Source: Acetobacterium sp965140355 (GTDB taxonomy: Bacteria; Bacillota; Clostridia; Eubacteriales; Eubacteriaceae). Taken from it: DNA of 64,000 nt. The stretch's first letter is position 1. The number at the start of each line of letters is the position of its first letter. Below are positions 18,599 through 27,055 of the stretch, piece by piece. The position numbers were made by a program, and so were the translations under genes. The notes under the pieces were generated by a model that worked only from the letters and a program-made list of their open reading frames with translations, had not been told where the DNA came from and ran no database searches. The stretch covers positions 1 through 64,000 of the forward strand of contig OZ223195.1 of assembly GCA_965140355.1 (NCBI GenBank). The letters are read 5' to 3'.

Positions 18599-20959
18599 AT
18601 GAAAAAGACAAGAACGTTGAAAAATTTTATTTCGATCAATAACATGCTTTCGATGATCATTCCTTTAATTCTTGTTGTGTTACTTGTGATTCCGTTGTTA
18701 TTTAACTATATGATAAAAGACATTAATCAGAAAAACACAATGCTTGCAACTACTATCGCACAACGAATGACAGACTTTATTGATGAATCGTTTTTGGTGT
18801 TAGTTCAACTAAATGATTTGCTTGACAATAATACGTTTAAAGATGAAGCTGATCTTAATGCATATTTGAATACAATACTTGGAAGTTCTAATGCTATTGA
18901 AGGGTTTGAAATTTTAGATACTAATGGTGTTGTAAAAACAATTGCACCTGAAAACGCAAATATTCTGGGTGCCAATCGATCAAGTCAGGGTTTTTTTACG
19001 ATCACCCAAAACAACCAGAAACCCTATGTATCGTTGATGTTTATTTCTCAGCTGACGGGTCAACCAACCATCACTATTGCGATCCCAAATGGTACGGGTG
19101 TGTTGGTCGCTTATCTTAATTTAGAAAAAATTAGTTTGATTTCACTTAACTTAAGTAAGGCTTTTGGAGATCAGGTAACAGTAGCAATTACTGATAATAA
19201 GGGCGTTTTTATATCCAATAAAGATACCCAGAAAATATATCAGCGGGAAATTGAGGAAAATTTTAAAATGGTGCATCACGACAAAAAAATCGATGAACAC
19301 ATTGATATTGCTGATTATGAGGGAAAAACAATGATCGTTAGTCATGCTGATGTTGACCAGGCAAATTGGCATGTTTTTGTGTATCAAGCGTATGATTCGA
19401 TATTTAGCGTTTTCCGACCTGTTTTATGGCTTTTTTTGTTGTCTGTTTGTTTACTGGTCATTTTTTCGCGATTTATGGCTCGACTTGTTTTTAAGGATAT
19501 CAATTATTCGATTAGTGAACTCAATCAACAAACCAGAGAAATTGCCGAGGGTGATTATCATCTGATTGTTAGCGTTAATCGTTTTGAAGAATATAATATT
19601 CTTACGGAAAACTTTAATAGCATGATTGAATCGATTCAAGGGCGAGATGCCATTTTAAAAAAAATAGCTTATTACGACCCTCAAACAAAGTTGCCGAATA
19701 CAGCTTATTTTTCTGAACATCTAAACCAGTGCATCTTAAAAAATTCCCGAAAAACTGGGGTTATTTGTTTTGATATTCATAATTTTAAACGGATTAATGA
19801 CACATATGGGACTTCTTTTGGGGATGAGATCTTAGAAATCATGGGCGAAAGGCTTTTAGCAATGGAGCTGACGAATGGTTTTGTGGCCCGTGTCAATGGT
19901 TCGAATTTTGTTCGAGTATTGACTGGAGTTGAAGATCGTAACGAAATCATTTCTGAAATTAATAATTTCCGTTTCGTGTTTAACCAAGCAATGATAATCA
20001 ATGAAAATAAAATTTATTTACGTTTCCATGTCGGAATTGCAATTTACCCAGATGATACAGAGGAAGTGGAAAGATTGTTGCAATATGCTCATACCGCAGC
20101 AGATATGGCCAAGCAAAGAGGCGCTGCTGTTCATGCCTTTTTTGAAAATTCAATGAGACAAACTATGCTGCGAAATATGACCTTGGAGAATTCACTGCGA
20201 TCGGCATTGAAGAACCATGAATTTTATCTTCATTATCAGCCGCAAATTGAAGTGAAAACTCAAAAAATAAGGGGGATTGAGGCACTGATTCGTTGGGAAC
20301 ATCCCCAATTAGGTAAGATATCGCCATTGGATTTTATCCAGATTGCCGAATCAACAGGGATGATCATCCCGATTGGTGCTTGGGTATTGGAATCGGCTTG
20401 CCGTCAAATGGTTCAGATCAACAAAGAAATGGGCACAAAGATTATGATCTCCGTAAATGTTTCGCCGATTCAGCTAAGTCATGAACGATTTCCCGAAATG
20501 GTTGAAGAAACATTGAAACAGAGTGGTTTAGCACCGGATTTATTGGAGTTTGAAATTACTGAGAGTCTTTTTATTCATTCTTTTGAAGAGGCGGTTAAAC
20601 TATTAAATCGACTCAAAAAAATTGGGATCAGAATATCATTAGATGATTTTGGCACCGGTTATTCATCATTGGCTTACCTCAAAAATTTACCGATTGATAC
20701 CCTAAAAATCGATCAGGCTTTTACGCGTGATCTTTTGTTAAAGAAGTCAAATGAATATTTGATGGAGTCGATTATTGTGATGGCACACCTTCTTAATATG
20801 GATGTCATAGTTGAAGGAGTTGAAGAAATAGAGCAATTGAATCGTTTATTTACGTATGCATGTGATTATGTCCAAGGTTATTATTTTAGCCGACCGATTG
20901 AAGTAAATCAGTTAAAAGTATACATATTAGCAAAAAAGGATGGGAGCGACGAAATATGA
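18599..20959 (+). CDS. Membrane sensor with degenerate GGDEF and intact EAL domain (probable c-di-GMP phosphodiesterase)
   Basis: The 786-residue protein has a membrane helix (about 17-40), an external Cache-like sensor (about 41-260), a second helix (about 267-290) and a HAMP segment. Its GGDEF-fold domain carries VNGSNFVRV where GGDEF is expected, so cyclase activity should be lost. It may still bind GTP. The EAL domain has IEALIRWEHP near residue 559, NVSPIQL, FEITES, DDFGTGYSSLAYLKNLP and VEGVEE, the catalytic pattern of active c-di-GMP phosphodiesterases. The gene starts 3 bp after the solute-binding lipoprotein stop and overlaps pdxA by ATGA, so all three are co-translated. Sensing of a bound solute that lowers c-di-GMP is inferred. 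Confidence 0.9.
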   Translation: MKKTRTLKNFISINNMLSMIIPLILVVLLVIPLLFNYMIKDINQKNTMLATTIAQRMTDFIDESFLVLVQLNDLLDNNTFKDEADLNAYLNTILGSSNAIEGFEILDTNGVVKTIAPENANILGANRSSQGFFTITQNNQKPYVSLMFISQLTGQPTITIAIPNGTGVLVAYLNLEKISLISLNLSKAFGDQVTVAITDNKGVFISNKDTQKIYQREIEENFKMVHHDKKIDEHIDIADYEGKTMIVSHADVDQANWHVFVYQAYDSIFSVFRPVLWLFLLSVCLLVIFSRFMARLVFKDINYSISELNQQTREIAEGDYHLIVSVNRFEEYNILTENFNSMIESIQGRDAILKKIAYYDPQTKLPNTAYFSEHLNQCILKNSRKTGVICFDIHNFKRINDTYGTSFGDEILEIMGERLLAMELTNGFVARVNGSNFVRVLTGVEDRNEIISEINNFRFVFNQAMIINENKIYLRFHVGIAIYPDDTEEVERLLQYAHTAADMAKQRGAAVHAFFENSMRQTMLRNMTLENSLRSALKNHEFYLHYQPQIEVKTQKIRGIEALIRWEHPQLGKISPLDFIQIAESTGMIIPIGAWVLESACRQMVQINKEMGTKIMISVNVSPIQLSHERFPEMVEETLKQSGLAPDLLEFEITESLFIHSFEEAVKLLNRLKKIGIRISLDDFGTGYSSLAYLKNLPIDTLKIDQAFTRDLLLKKSNEYLMESIIVMAHLLNMDVIVEGVEEIEQLNRLFTYACDYVQGYYFSRPIEVNQLKVYILAKKDGSDEI

Positions 20960-21957
20960 CCAAACCAATAATTGCAGTTCCGATGGGGGATGCTGCTGGC
21001 ATCGGTCCTGAAATAACGGTAAAAGCGGTGGCTGATAATGAATCTCAGGCAAGGGCTCGATTGATTGTTGTAGGAGATCGAAAAGTATTGCAACAGGCGA
21101 TTGCGTTTTCAAAAGTGGATTTGCAGATCAATTGTCTAAAAGATCCTTGCGAAGGTCTTTTCAAATCGGGAATTCTTAATTTAATTGATTTGGATAATAT
21201 CGATTTGAATCGTCTGAAAATAGGTGAAGTTCAGGCAATGACTGGAAAAGCTGCCTATGAAAGCATTGTGATAGCGACCCGTCTCTGTTTGGCAAAAAAA
21301 GCCGCGGTACTGACAACGACTGCTATCAACAAAGAATCGCTGAAAGCCGCCGAAGTTCCATATATTGGGCACACTGAAATTGTAGGCGCATTAACAAAGA
21401 CGAAAAATCCTTTAACCATGTTTCAAGTTGACAACCTTCGGGTTTTTTTTCTAAGTCGTCATGTTTCACTTCGTGAAGCGTGTGATCTGGTAACAAAAGA
21501 GCATGTCAACACTTTGATTGATCAAAGCGTTGCGGCATTAAAAACACTCGGTATTGAAAATCCTCATTTAGCCGTTGCTGGTCTTAATCCGCATAGTGGC
21601 GAACATGGCCTTTTTGGTCAAGAAGAGCTTAATGGGGTGATTCCAGCGGTTGAAGAAGCTCAGGCCAGAGGTATTAATATTGACGGACCAATTGGTGCCG
21701 ACAGTGTTTTTTATTTGGCATTAAAGGGTGCTTATGACGCGGTCTTGTCACTTTATCACGATCAAGGGCACATTGCGACAAAAATGGTAAATTTTGAAAA
21801 AACGATTTCACTTACGCTCGGAATGCCAATTTTGAGGACCTCCGTTGACCACGGGACTGCTTTAGATATTGCCGGAAAAGGAATTGCCAGTGCCGTTAGT
21901 CTTATTGAAGCGATCCGCTTGGGAGCTAAATATGCTCCTTTTTTTAATCAGTTATAG
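20956..21957 (+). CDS. pdxA: 4-hydroxythreonine-4-phosphate dehydrogenase family protein (PdxA)
   Basis: The 333-residue protein matches the PdxA family along its whole length: IAVPMGDAAGIGPEI, TTAINKESL, PYIGHTEI, LNPHSGEHGLFGQEE, GPIGADSVF, LYHDQGHIATK and TSVDHGTALDIAGKG. The histidines in GHTEI, YHDQGH and DHGTALD form the metal site. PdxA oxidises 4-phosphohydroxy-L-threonine in pyridoxal phosphate synthesis, while PdxA2-type paralogues act on other four-carbon acid phosphates. No other pdx gene is present. The gene overlaps the upstream EAL gene by ATGA, an unusual coupling that favours a catabolic PdxA2-like role or a shared signal. The family call is secure, the substrate is not. Confidence 0.88.
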   Translation: MTKPIIAVPMGDAAGIGPEITVKAVADNESQARARLIVVGDRKVLQQAIAFSKVDLQINCLKDPCEGLFKSGILNLIDLDNIDLNRLKIGEVQAMTGKAAYESIVIATRLCLAKKAAVLTTTAINKESLKAAEVPYIGHTEIVGALTKTKNPLTMFQVDNLRVFFLSRHVSLREACDLVTKEHVNTLIDQSVAALKTLGIENPHLAVAGLNPHSGEHGLFGQEELNGVIPAVEEAQARGINIDGPIGADSVFYLALKGAYDAVLSLYHDQGHIATKMVNFEKTISLTLGMPILRTSVDHGTALDIAGKGIASAVSLIEAIRLGAKYAPFFNQL

Positions 21958-22119
21958 TCCATGATAAAAATGCATTAAGTTAATGAAGATGATTTTTAAG
22001 ATGGCAAATAGTATTTGACCGAATAATTGTTTAAGAGTATAATTATATTCTTTAGTTAATGACTGATCAGGGTAATTTGAATCAGCCGAGGGCCGAAGCG
22101 TTGGTTAGTTCAAGATCGT

Positions 22120-22170
22120 GTACCGCAACCAACAATCATGTTGGATGATATGGAAATGGATAAATACTAA
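22120..22170 (+). pseudogene. Relic of a chemoreceptor C-terminal tail
   Basis: In frame, these bases read VPQPTIMLDDMEMDKY and a stop. The intact receptors in this window end PPQIVLDDMEFDKY and EPQIILDDLDKY, so this is almost certainly the 3' end of a lost receptor gene of the same family. Upstream the frame closes at a stop (22078) and no signalling hairpin is present. A possible frameshift lies near 22110. Confidence 0.7.
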
Positions 22171-22226
22171 TAATTAAAGACGTTGGGAAACTCAGTTGGT
22201 AGCAAGTTCAAGGCTGTTTAAAATAA

Positions 22227-22279
22227 AAGAAACCACAATTTGACAAGACTTAGGTCAGCAAATTGTGGTTTCTTTTTTT
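22227..22279 (+). terminator. Rho-independent terminator
   Basis: A 15-bp stem (AAGAAACCACAATTT at 22227-22241 with 22260-22274) is followed by a T run to 22279. It lies after the chemoreceptor relic and may once have ended that gene. It also separates pdxA from the convergent antiporter gene. Confidence 0.85.
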
Positions 22280-22358
22280 GCAAAAGCGAAAGGAAACAAG
22301 TAAATAAAATGTTGTTTTGCGATCCCTCCGTTTGAGAAGAACTGAATAAAGATCAAAT

Positions 22359-23564
22359 TTAAAGCTTTTGTTTTTTTAGGGCCATATCAGGAAGGACAAT
22401 TTCGCCTGATTTAACTAATGCAATTTTGGCAGCAATCGGTCCAACAATAGAATAAATAAAGGTTGAACACAAAATAATAACTTGAATCTGGTTGGCATAG
22501 TCGGGGACGATCTTAGAAGCAACTACCACCAGACCTAAGGCAACACCGGCTTGAGGCATCAGCGTTGGTCCCAGATATTTACAGATACTATCAGATTGAT
22601 GGGTCAGCTTGCCACCAAGCCAGGCACCGCTCATTTTACCAATTACACGCATTACAACATATAAGATCCCAATGAGCCCAATAGCTGGCAGTGCGGAAAT
22701 TTGGAAACCGGCTCCTGAAATAACGAAAAAAACCATAAAAATTGGTGGTGAAAAAGCATCCGTTGTTTTAAGAACACTTTCAATACGATCTCGATAAATA
22801 TTGACCAATACACCACCAAGGGCCATACAGGCGAGTAATGGAGAGCCATGCACCATATCAGCGCTCCAGTAAGTCATTAAAATAAAAGCAATAACGATAC
22901 AAATTTGGTTGGATGGTTTTTTAAACCAACGAAAGAGAATTTTCATCAGAATAGCCGCAATTCCACCTAAAAGAAAGGAAATAAGAACTTCGTAAAAAGG
23001 ACTTAATATGGATATAAAAATGTTGGTTTGAACACCAGAGTTTATAACATTCACTAAGGTTGAAGCAAAACCAAAGGCAATTAGGGCGATGGCGTCATCA
23101 ATGGCGACGACACTCATTAACATTGATGTTAATGGTCCTTTGGCACGATACTGGTTAATTACCATGATTGTTTGGGCAGGGGCAGTGGCGGCGGCAATAG
23201 CTCCTAACATAATTGCCAATTTCATATCAAAACCGAAGAGAATCATAACCACAGTGACTAAAATGACAGCACCTAAGGCTTCCGCTGTTGCAATCACTAT
23301 GGGTGCAATTCCGACTTTTTTAAAGTAGTTTAAGTCAAATTGACTGCCGACCGAAAAAGCTATAAAGCCAAGGGCAATATCTGAAATAATGCCGAAACCG
23401 TCAACCATTTCAGTCGGAATGATATTAATAAACGAAGGTCCGAGCAGGAGCCCAGCAATGAGATAACCGGTGACATTGGGCATTTTGAAAAATTTTGCCA
23501 GCCGGCCGAAAAGGATGCCCGAAAAAAGCATCAGTGAGACTTCGAGAATGATATTAGCTTCCAA
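22359..23564 (-). CDS. Monovalent cation:proton antiporter (CPA2/KefB type)
   Basis: The membrane protein of about 401 residues has 10 or more hydrophobic helices and the CPA2 exchanger pattern: FGRLAKFFKMPNVTGYLIAGLLLGP at the start (key residues N, G, G, P) and MLGAIAAATAPAQTIMVINQY and VAIDDAIALIAFG in the middle, where the paired aspartates are the likely ion-binding residues. It lacks the C-terminal TrkA-N domain of Kef channels. TTG at 23564 is chosen because AAAGGA lies about 9 nt upstream. Longer starts would run far into the upstream gene. The start overlaps the PII-like gene's stop by 11 bp, so the two are coupled. Na+ or K+ exchange for H+ is known for the family, and which ion is used here is not visible. 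Confidence 0.85.
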   Translation of the reverse strand: MEANIILEVSLMLFSGILFGRLAKFFKMPNVTGYLIAGLLLGPSFINIIPTEMVDGFGIISDIALGFIAFSVGSQFDLNYFKKVGIAPIVIATAEALGAVILVTVVMILFGFDMKLAIMLGAIAAATAPAQTIMVINQYRAKGPLTSMLMSVVAIDDAIALIAFGFASTLVNVINSGVQTNIFISILSPFYEVLISFLLGGIAAILMKILFRWFKKPSNQICIVIAFILMTYWSADMVHGSPLLACMALGGVLVNIYRDRIESVLKTTDAFSPPIFMVFFVISGAGFQISALPAIGLIGILYVVMRVIGKMSGAWLGGKLTHQSDSICKYLGPTLMPQAGVALGLVVVASKIVPDYANQIQVIILCSTFIYSIVGPIAAKIALVKSGEIVLPDMALKKQKL

Positions 23565-23907
23565 TAGTACAGATTCCTTTCGTGAAATCGACAGGAATCG
23601 TGAACACGATACCTGAATCTTTTTCGTCCAGACTGCATACATTGGATTCAATGGCGTTGATTGCTTTGGGGATATTTTCTTCTTCAATTAACATGAAAAT
23701 AACATTACCGTTTGCAACATCCGGATTTAAGAAAGTTCGCAGCGAACCTAAAATTGGAATCTCATCCTCATCATGTTTATTGCTGAGATATCTGGCCATT
23801 CCAGTGCTTTCCAAAATAGTAGCGCCACAGATGTTTTCCGCTGCAAATGCGGCTAATAAGTCATCTAGTTTTTCAGTTTGGCTTAATACAAAAACTAACA
23901 GTTTCAT
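23554..23907 (-). CDS. PII-like small signalling protein paired with the antiporter
   Basis: The 117-residue protein shows a PII-like ferredoxin fold. KLLVFVLSQTEKLDDLLAAF forms strand 1 and helix 1, ENICGATILESTGMA forms strand 2, and a flexible T-loop-like segment rich in acidic residues precedes a second beta-alpha-beta unit (NVIFMLIEEENIPKAINAI). The classical uridylylation tyrosine motif of GlnB is absent. PII-like proteins encoded next to ion transporters usually bind nucleotides and gate the partner. Its stop lies inside the antiporter start region, so a regulatory subunit role for that antiporter is inferred. A ribosome site AAAGGAGG precedes the ATG. Confidence 0.7.
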   Translation of the reverse strand: MKLLVFVLSQTEKLDDLLAAFAAENICGATILESTGMARYLSNKHDEDEIPILGSLRTFLNPDVANGNVIFMLIEEENIPKAINAIESNVCSLDEKDSGIVFTIPVDFTKGICTIGS

Positions 23908-24280
23908 TATTTCCTCCTTTACTAAGTTTTATCTTTAGACATTTTGGGAGCGTTAGCAGATAATTTTTGCTATCGATTATTTGTCTACAATTTTATTGTA
24001 ACAGAAATTTGGTTTATTGTCCGATGTAAACGAAATACAATCTAGAAATAATTGTTAATGTTTTTTTTTTTCAATTTGTGGATCTCAAAATGGGTATTAT
24101 TTTATGGAATTGAGGGTATATTGTTAAAGAAAGTAATTTTAGTAAACAATATTTAAAATAAAACATTTGATGGGTCATATTTAGCTAAACTCAGCAAAAA
24201 TATGATGGTAAAATAATAATATATTCATGTTATAATTTGATTATTTTATGAAAAGAAATCGATGAAAAGGATAAAATTAG
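23908..24280. other. Divergent promoter region
   Basis: This AT-rich 373-bp gap lies between the PII-like gene (minus strand) and the GGDEF/EAL gene (plus strand). A TATAAT at 24231-24236 could be the -10 of the plus-strand gene, but no good -35 is placed. On the minus strand, CGGACA and TACAAT separated by 17 bp are a weak promoter candidate. No riboswitch was recognised. Confidence 0.45.
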
Positions 24281-26593
24281 ATGACGATAAAGAAGATTAA
24301 AAATTTTTTTAATACGATAATCTATAAAAACCTTGATAAAAATGAAGCAGCAACGGATATTGGATTTTGGAAAAATAGAATTTTTTCATTACTGTCGTTT
24401 TTTCTTGTTTTTTTAGGGGGGCCGGTATTGTTGTATGGTTCATATTTGTTCTATTTAGATGGTGATATCGCACTGGCTTTGGTAGAGGCCGCTTTTGTGG
24501 GAATATTTATTATTGCTACTTATAAAAAGAATTTAAAAATAGAGCATCGAAAATTTATGATTGTCTTGAGTATCTATGCAATCAGTATTATCTTACTTAT
24601 TTATACAGGTCCATATGGAGCCGGAATGACCAGTGTTGTCTTTTCCTTTATTTTGGGCGTGTCGCTGCTGAACAAAAAACATAACGAAATTTTTTTCGCC
24701 ATAAACATTGTTATCTTTATTATTTTGACTGGATTGTTAAGTTTTGGTTTTTTTAGCGGATTGAATATTGAAGTATTTCAAAATAGTTGGATGATCAACG
24801 TAATTACAACGCAGCTGTATGTGTTGACTTTAATTTATTTATTTAATATTATCTATGATGGTTTGGGCGAACAAACTCAAAAAATTATTGAATCAAAGTT
24901 GTTACTAGCTGCCAGTGAGGAAAAATATCGGCTCCTCGCGGATACCATGGCAGATGTTATCTGGGTATTTAATGTAAATACCCAAAGATTTATTTATATT
25001 AGTCCCTCAATCGAAAATCTGCGGGGGTTCACAGTAAAAGAAGCAATGGCTGAAAAACTTGACGAAACAATGACAATGAAGTCGGCACAAACATTTTGTC
25101 AAGAAATTTCGCGGACTGTTAAAGAATTTATTGCTGAACCAGAATCCCCCAAACGTTATATTAACGAGATTCAGCAAACTTGTAAAAATGGTGAATTTGT
25201 CTGGGTGGAAGTCTCGTCGCGATATCGTTACAATGAATTGGGTGAAATTGAGATTGTCAGTTCCAGCCGTAATATCAATGAACGAAAACTGAAGGAAAAA
25301 GAAATTACATACATCGATTTTCATGATCCGCTCACTGGTTTGTTAAATCGAAAAGCGTTTACGAAAAACATGTATGAAACGATCATAAAGGGACAAAAAA
25401 GGTCTGTAATTATTATCAATATTGATAATTTCAGAATTATTAATGATGCGCTTGGTCATCGGGAGGGTGATGAAGTGCTTTCAGGAATGGCGGCAAAAAT
25501 CGTCGATATTGTTGGTCAAAATGACTTTGTTTATCGATATGGCGGTGATGAGTTTGTGATTATTGTCGAGTCACTTAAGTGTCAGCAAGTGAAAAAGCTG
25601 GCCAGACAAGTACTTAAGACAATTTCCACGCAGTTTAAGGTAGATAATAGACTTTTTTATTTAACTGCCAGTCTTGGAATTGGCTTGGGTTCAGAGCTGG
25701 TCGATCTTGAACAAACGGTGAAAAATGCGGATACAGCATTATACATCGCTAAAAAACAAAAAAATAATATCACGATCTATGGCCCGGAAATGGATCAAAC
25801 CAGAACACGCGAGGCGATACTGGAAGAAGATCTGAAAACCGCTCTTGAAAAAGGCGAATTTGAACTTTTTTATCAACCGATTTATGATCAGAAAAATAGT
25901 GAGATTAATCAGGCAGAAGCACTGCTGCGGTGGAACCACTCAAACCTTGGGATAATCTCACCAAGTGATTTTATTCCCATCGCCGAAAAAACAAAACTGA
26001 TTATTCCAATCACTGATTGGATAATTTATGAAGTTTGTCAAAAAATAAAGCAATGGGATGAGCTCGGTATTGATAAAATGACAGTCAGTATTAATATCTC
26101 GCTTTTATCATTAGAAAATCGTGGGGCGGAATTAACTGAATCAGTCAATAATGGGATCCAAAAAGCTGGGATCAAAGCGGAAAAGGTCAAACTTGAAATA
26201 ACAGAAAGTATTTTAATTCGTGATACCGATGAAATTGTGAGTGTTTTTGATGCGTTGAAAAAAATTGGTGTAAAATTAGCACTCGATGATTTTGGCACGG
26301 GTTATTCATCTTTTGGCTGTATGAAAGATTTGCCGCTTGATATTATAAAATTGGATCGGTCTTTGATTAGTAATATCGTTACTGATGAGCGAGAGCAAAT
26401 GATTGCGCAATCAATAATTGCTATCATTCATGCGCTTAATATCCAAGTGGTTGCCGAAGGGGTTGAGACAAGCGAACAACTGGAATACTTAAAACAATAT
26501 GGCTGTGATTTTATTCAAGGTTTCTTTTTTAGTCGACCACTACCAGCCAGTGAATTTATAGAGTATTATTTTAGTATGAAAAAGATGAGTTAA
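24281..26593 (+). CDS. Membrane PAS-GGDEF-EAL protein with both c-di-GMP motifs intact
   Basis: The 770-residue protein opens with about six hydrophobic helices (residues 28-205), an integral membrane sensor of MASE-like topology. A PAS domain follows (AASEEKYRLLADTMADVIW, residues about 208-340, ending in NINERKLKEKE). The GGDEF domain is canonical, with DPLTGLLNRKAF, NIDNFRIINDALGH and YRYGGDEFVII near residue 420. The EAL domain has QAEALLRWNH, SINISLL, LEITES, DDFGTGYSSFGCMKDLP and AEGVET near residues 545-735. Both cyclase and phosphodiesterase activities are possible, one of which may be allosteric. It is monocistronic and lies between the antiporter locus and a chemoreceptor gene. Confidence 0.92.
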   Translation: MTIKKIKNFFNTIIYKNLDKNEAATDIGFWKNRIFSLLSFFLVFLGGPVLLYGSYLFYLDGDIALALVEAAFVGIFIIATYKKNLKIEHRKFMIVLSIYAISIILLIYTGPYGAGMTSVVFSFILGVSLLNKKHNEIFFAINIVIFIILTGLLSFGFFSGLNIEVFQNSWMINVITTQLYVLTLIYLFNIIYDGLGEQTQKIIESKLLLAASEEKYRLLADTMADVIWVFNVNTQRFIYISPSIENLRGFTVKEAMAEKLDETMTMKSAQTFCQEISRTVKEFIAEPESPKRYINEIQQTCKNGEFVWVEVSSRYRYNELGEIEIVSSSRNINERKLKEKEITYIDFHDPLTGLLNRKAFTKNMYETIIKGQKRSVIIINIDNFRIINDALGHREGDEVLSGMAAKIVDIVGQNDFVYRYGGDEFVIIVESLKCQQVKKLARQVLKTISTQFKVDNRLFYLTASLGIGLGSELVDLEQTVKNADTALYIAKKQKNNITIYGPEMDQTRTREAILEEDLKTALEKGEFELFYQPIYDQKNSEINQAEALLRWNHSNLGIISPSDFIPIAEKTKLIIPITDWIIYEVCQKIKQWDELGIDKMTVSINISLLSLENRGAELTESVNNGIQKAGIKAEKVKLEITESILIRDTDEIVSVFDALKKIGVKLALDDFGTGYSSFGCMKDLPLDIIKLDRSLISNIVTDEREQMIAQSIIAIIHALNIQVVAEGVETSEQLEYLKQYGCDFIQGFFFSRPLPASEFIEYYFSMKKMS

Positions 26594-27055
26594 GATGAGT
26601 GACAGATAATGGTTTTGCAGTTGACATATTGTTTATAAAATTGATTGTTGAAATTTATTCTCATATCGGTACATTCCTAGATAAAGGGGATGAAGTGCAC
26701 CTTGGTTAATGCTAAAATGCTGATAAGCTGAGGACTTCTGCTTTTAAGTAACTAATCTAATCAAGTTTGATGATCCGGGGTTAGGAACGTTAGTAAGCGG
26801 GTACGATAAGTTAACAGAGTTATTTAACAATAAGATTGATGTGATTAAAGATCATCTGGAAAATATCATTTTTGAACTGTTCGGCTCAGTATGAATCTGA
26901 GTCCTTAAAAGAAATTGAAATGGGTTGTCAGTAGAACAATTGACGGATGGTTATCTTTAAGCTATACTTAAGAAAATTTCAAAAAAATGTCAGTGAGATG
27001 CACGTTCAATGAAATTTTGGTATTTTTCAAATAAAAAAAAGGAGAATCCCCCCCA
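26594..27055. other. Intergenic region with possible decayed coding sequence
   Basis: The 462-bp gap before the third chemoreceptor gene contains stretches that look coding but are broken. One is an open stretch of about 45 codons around 26755-26893 including IKFDDPGLGTLVSGYDKL, closed by stops on both sides and without a ribosome site. I cannot assign it to a family. The final 20 bp carry the ribosome site AAAGGAG of the next gene. Confidence 0.4.

Larger units (their letters stand above)
21958..22358. other. Intergenic region holding a chemoreceptor relic and a terminator
   Basis: This 400-bp gap lies between pdxA and the convergent antiporter gene. It contains the tail-end coding relic at 22120-22170 and a strong hairpin terminator at 22227-22279. 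The remaining sequence shows no open frame with a ribosome site. Confidence 0.6.
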
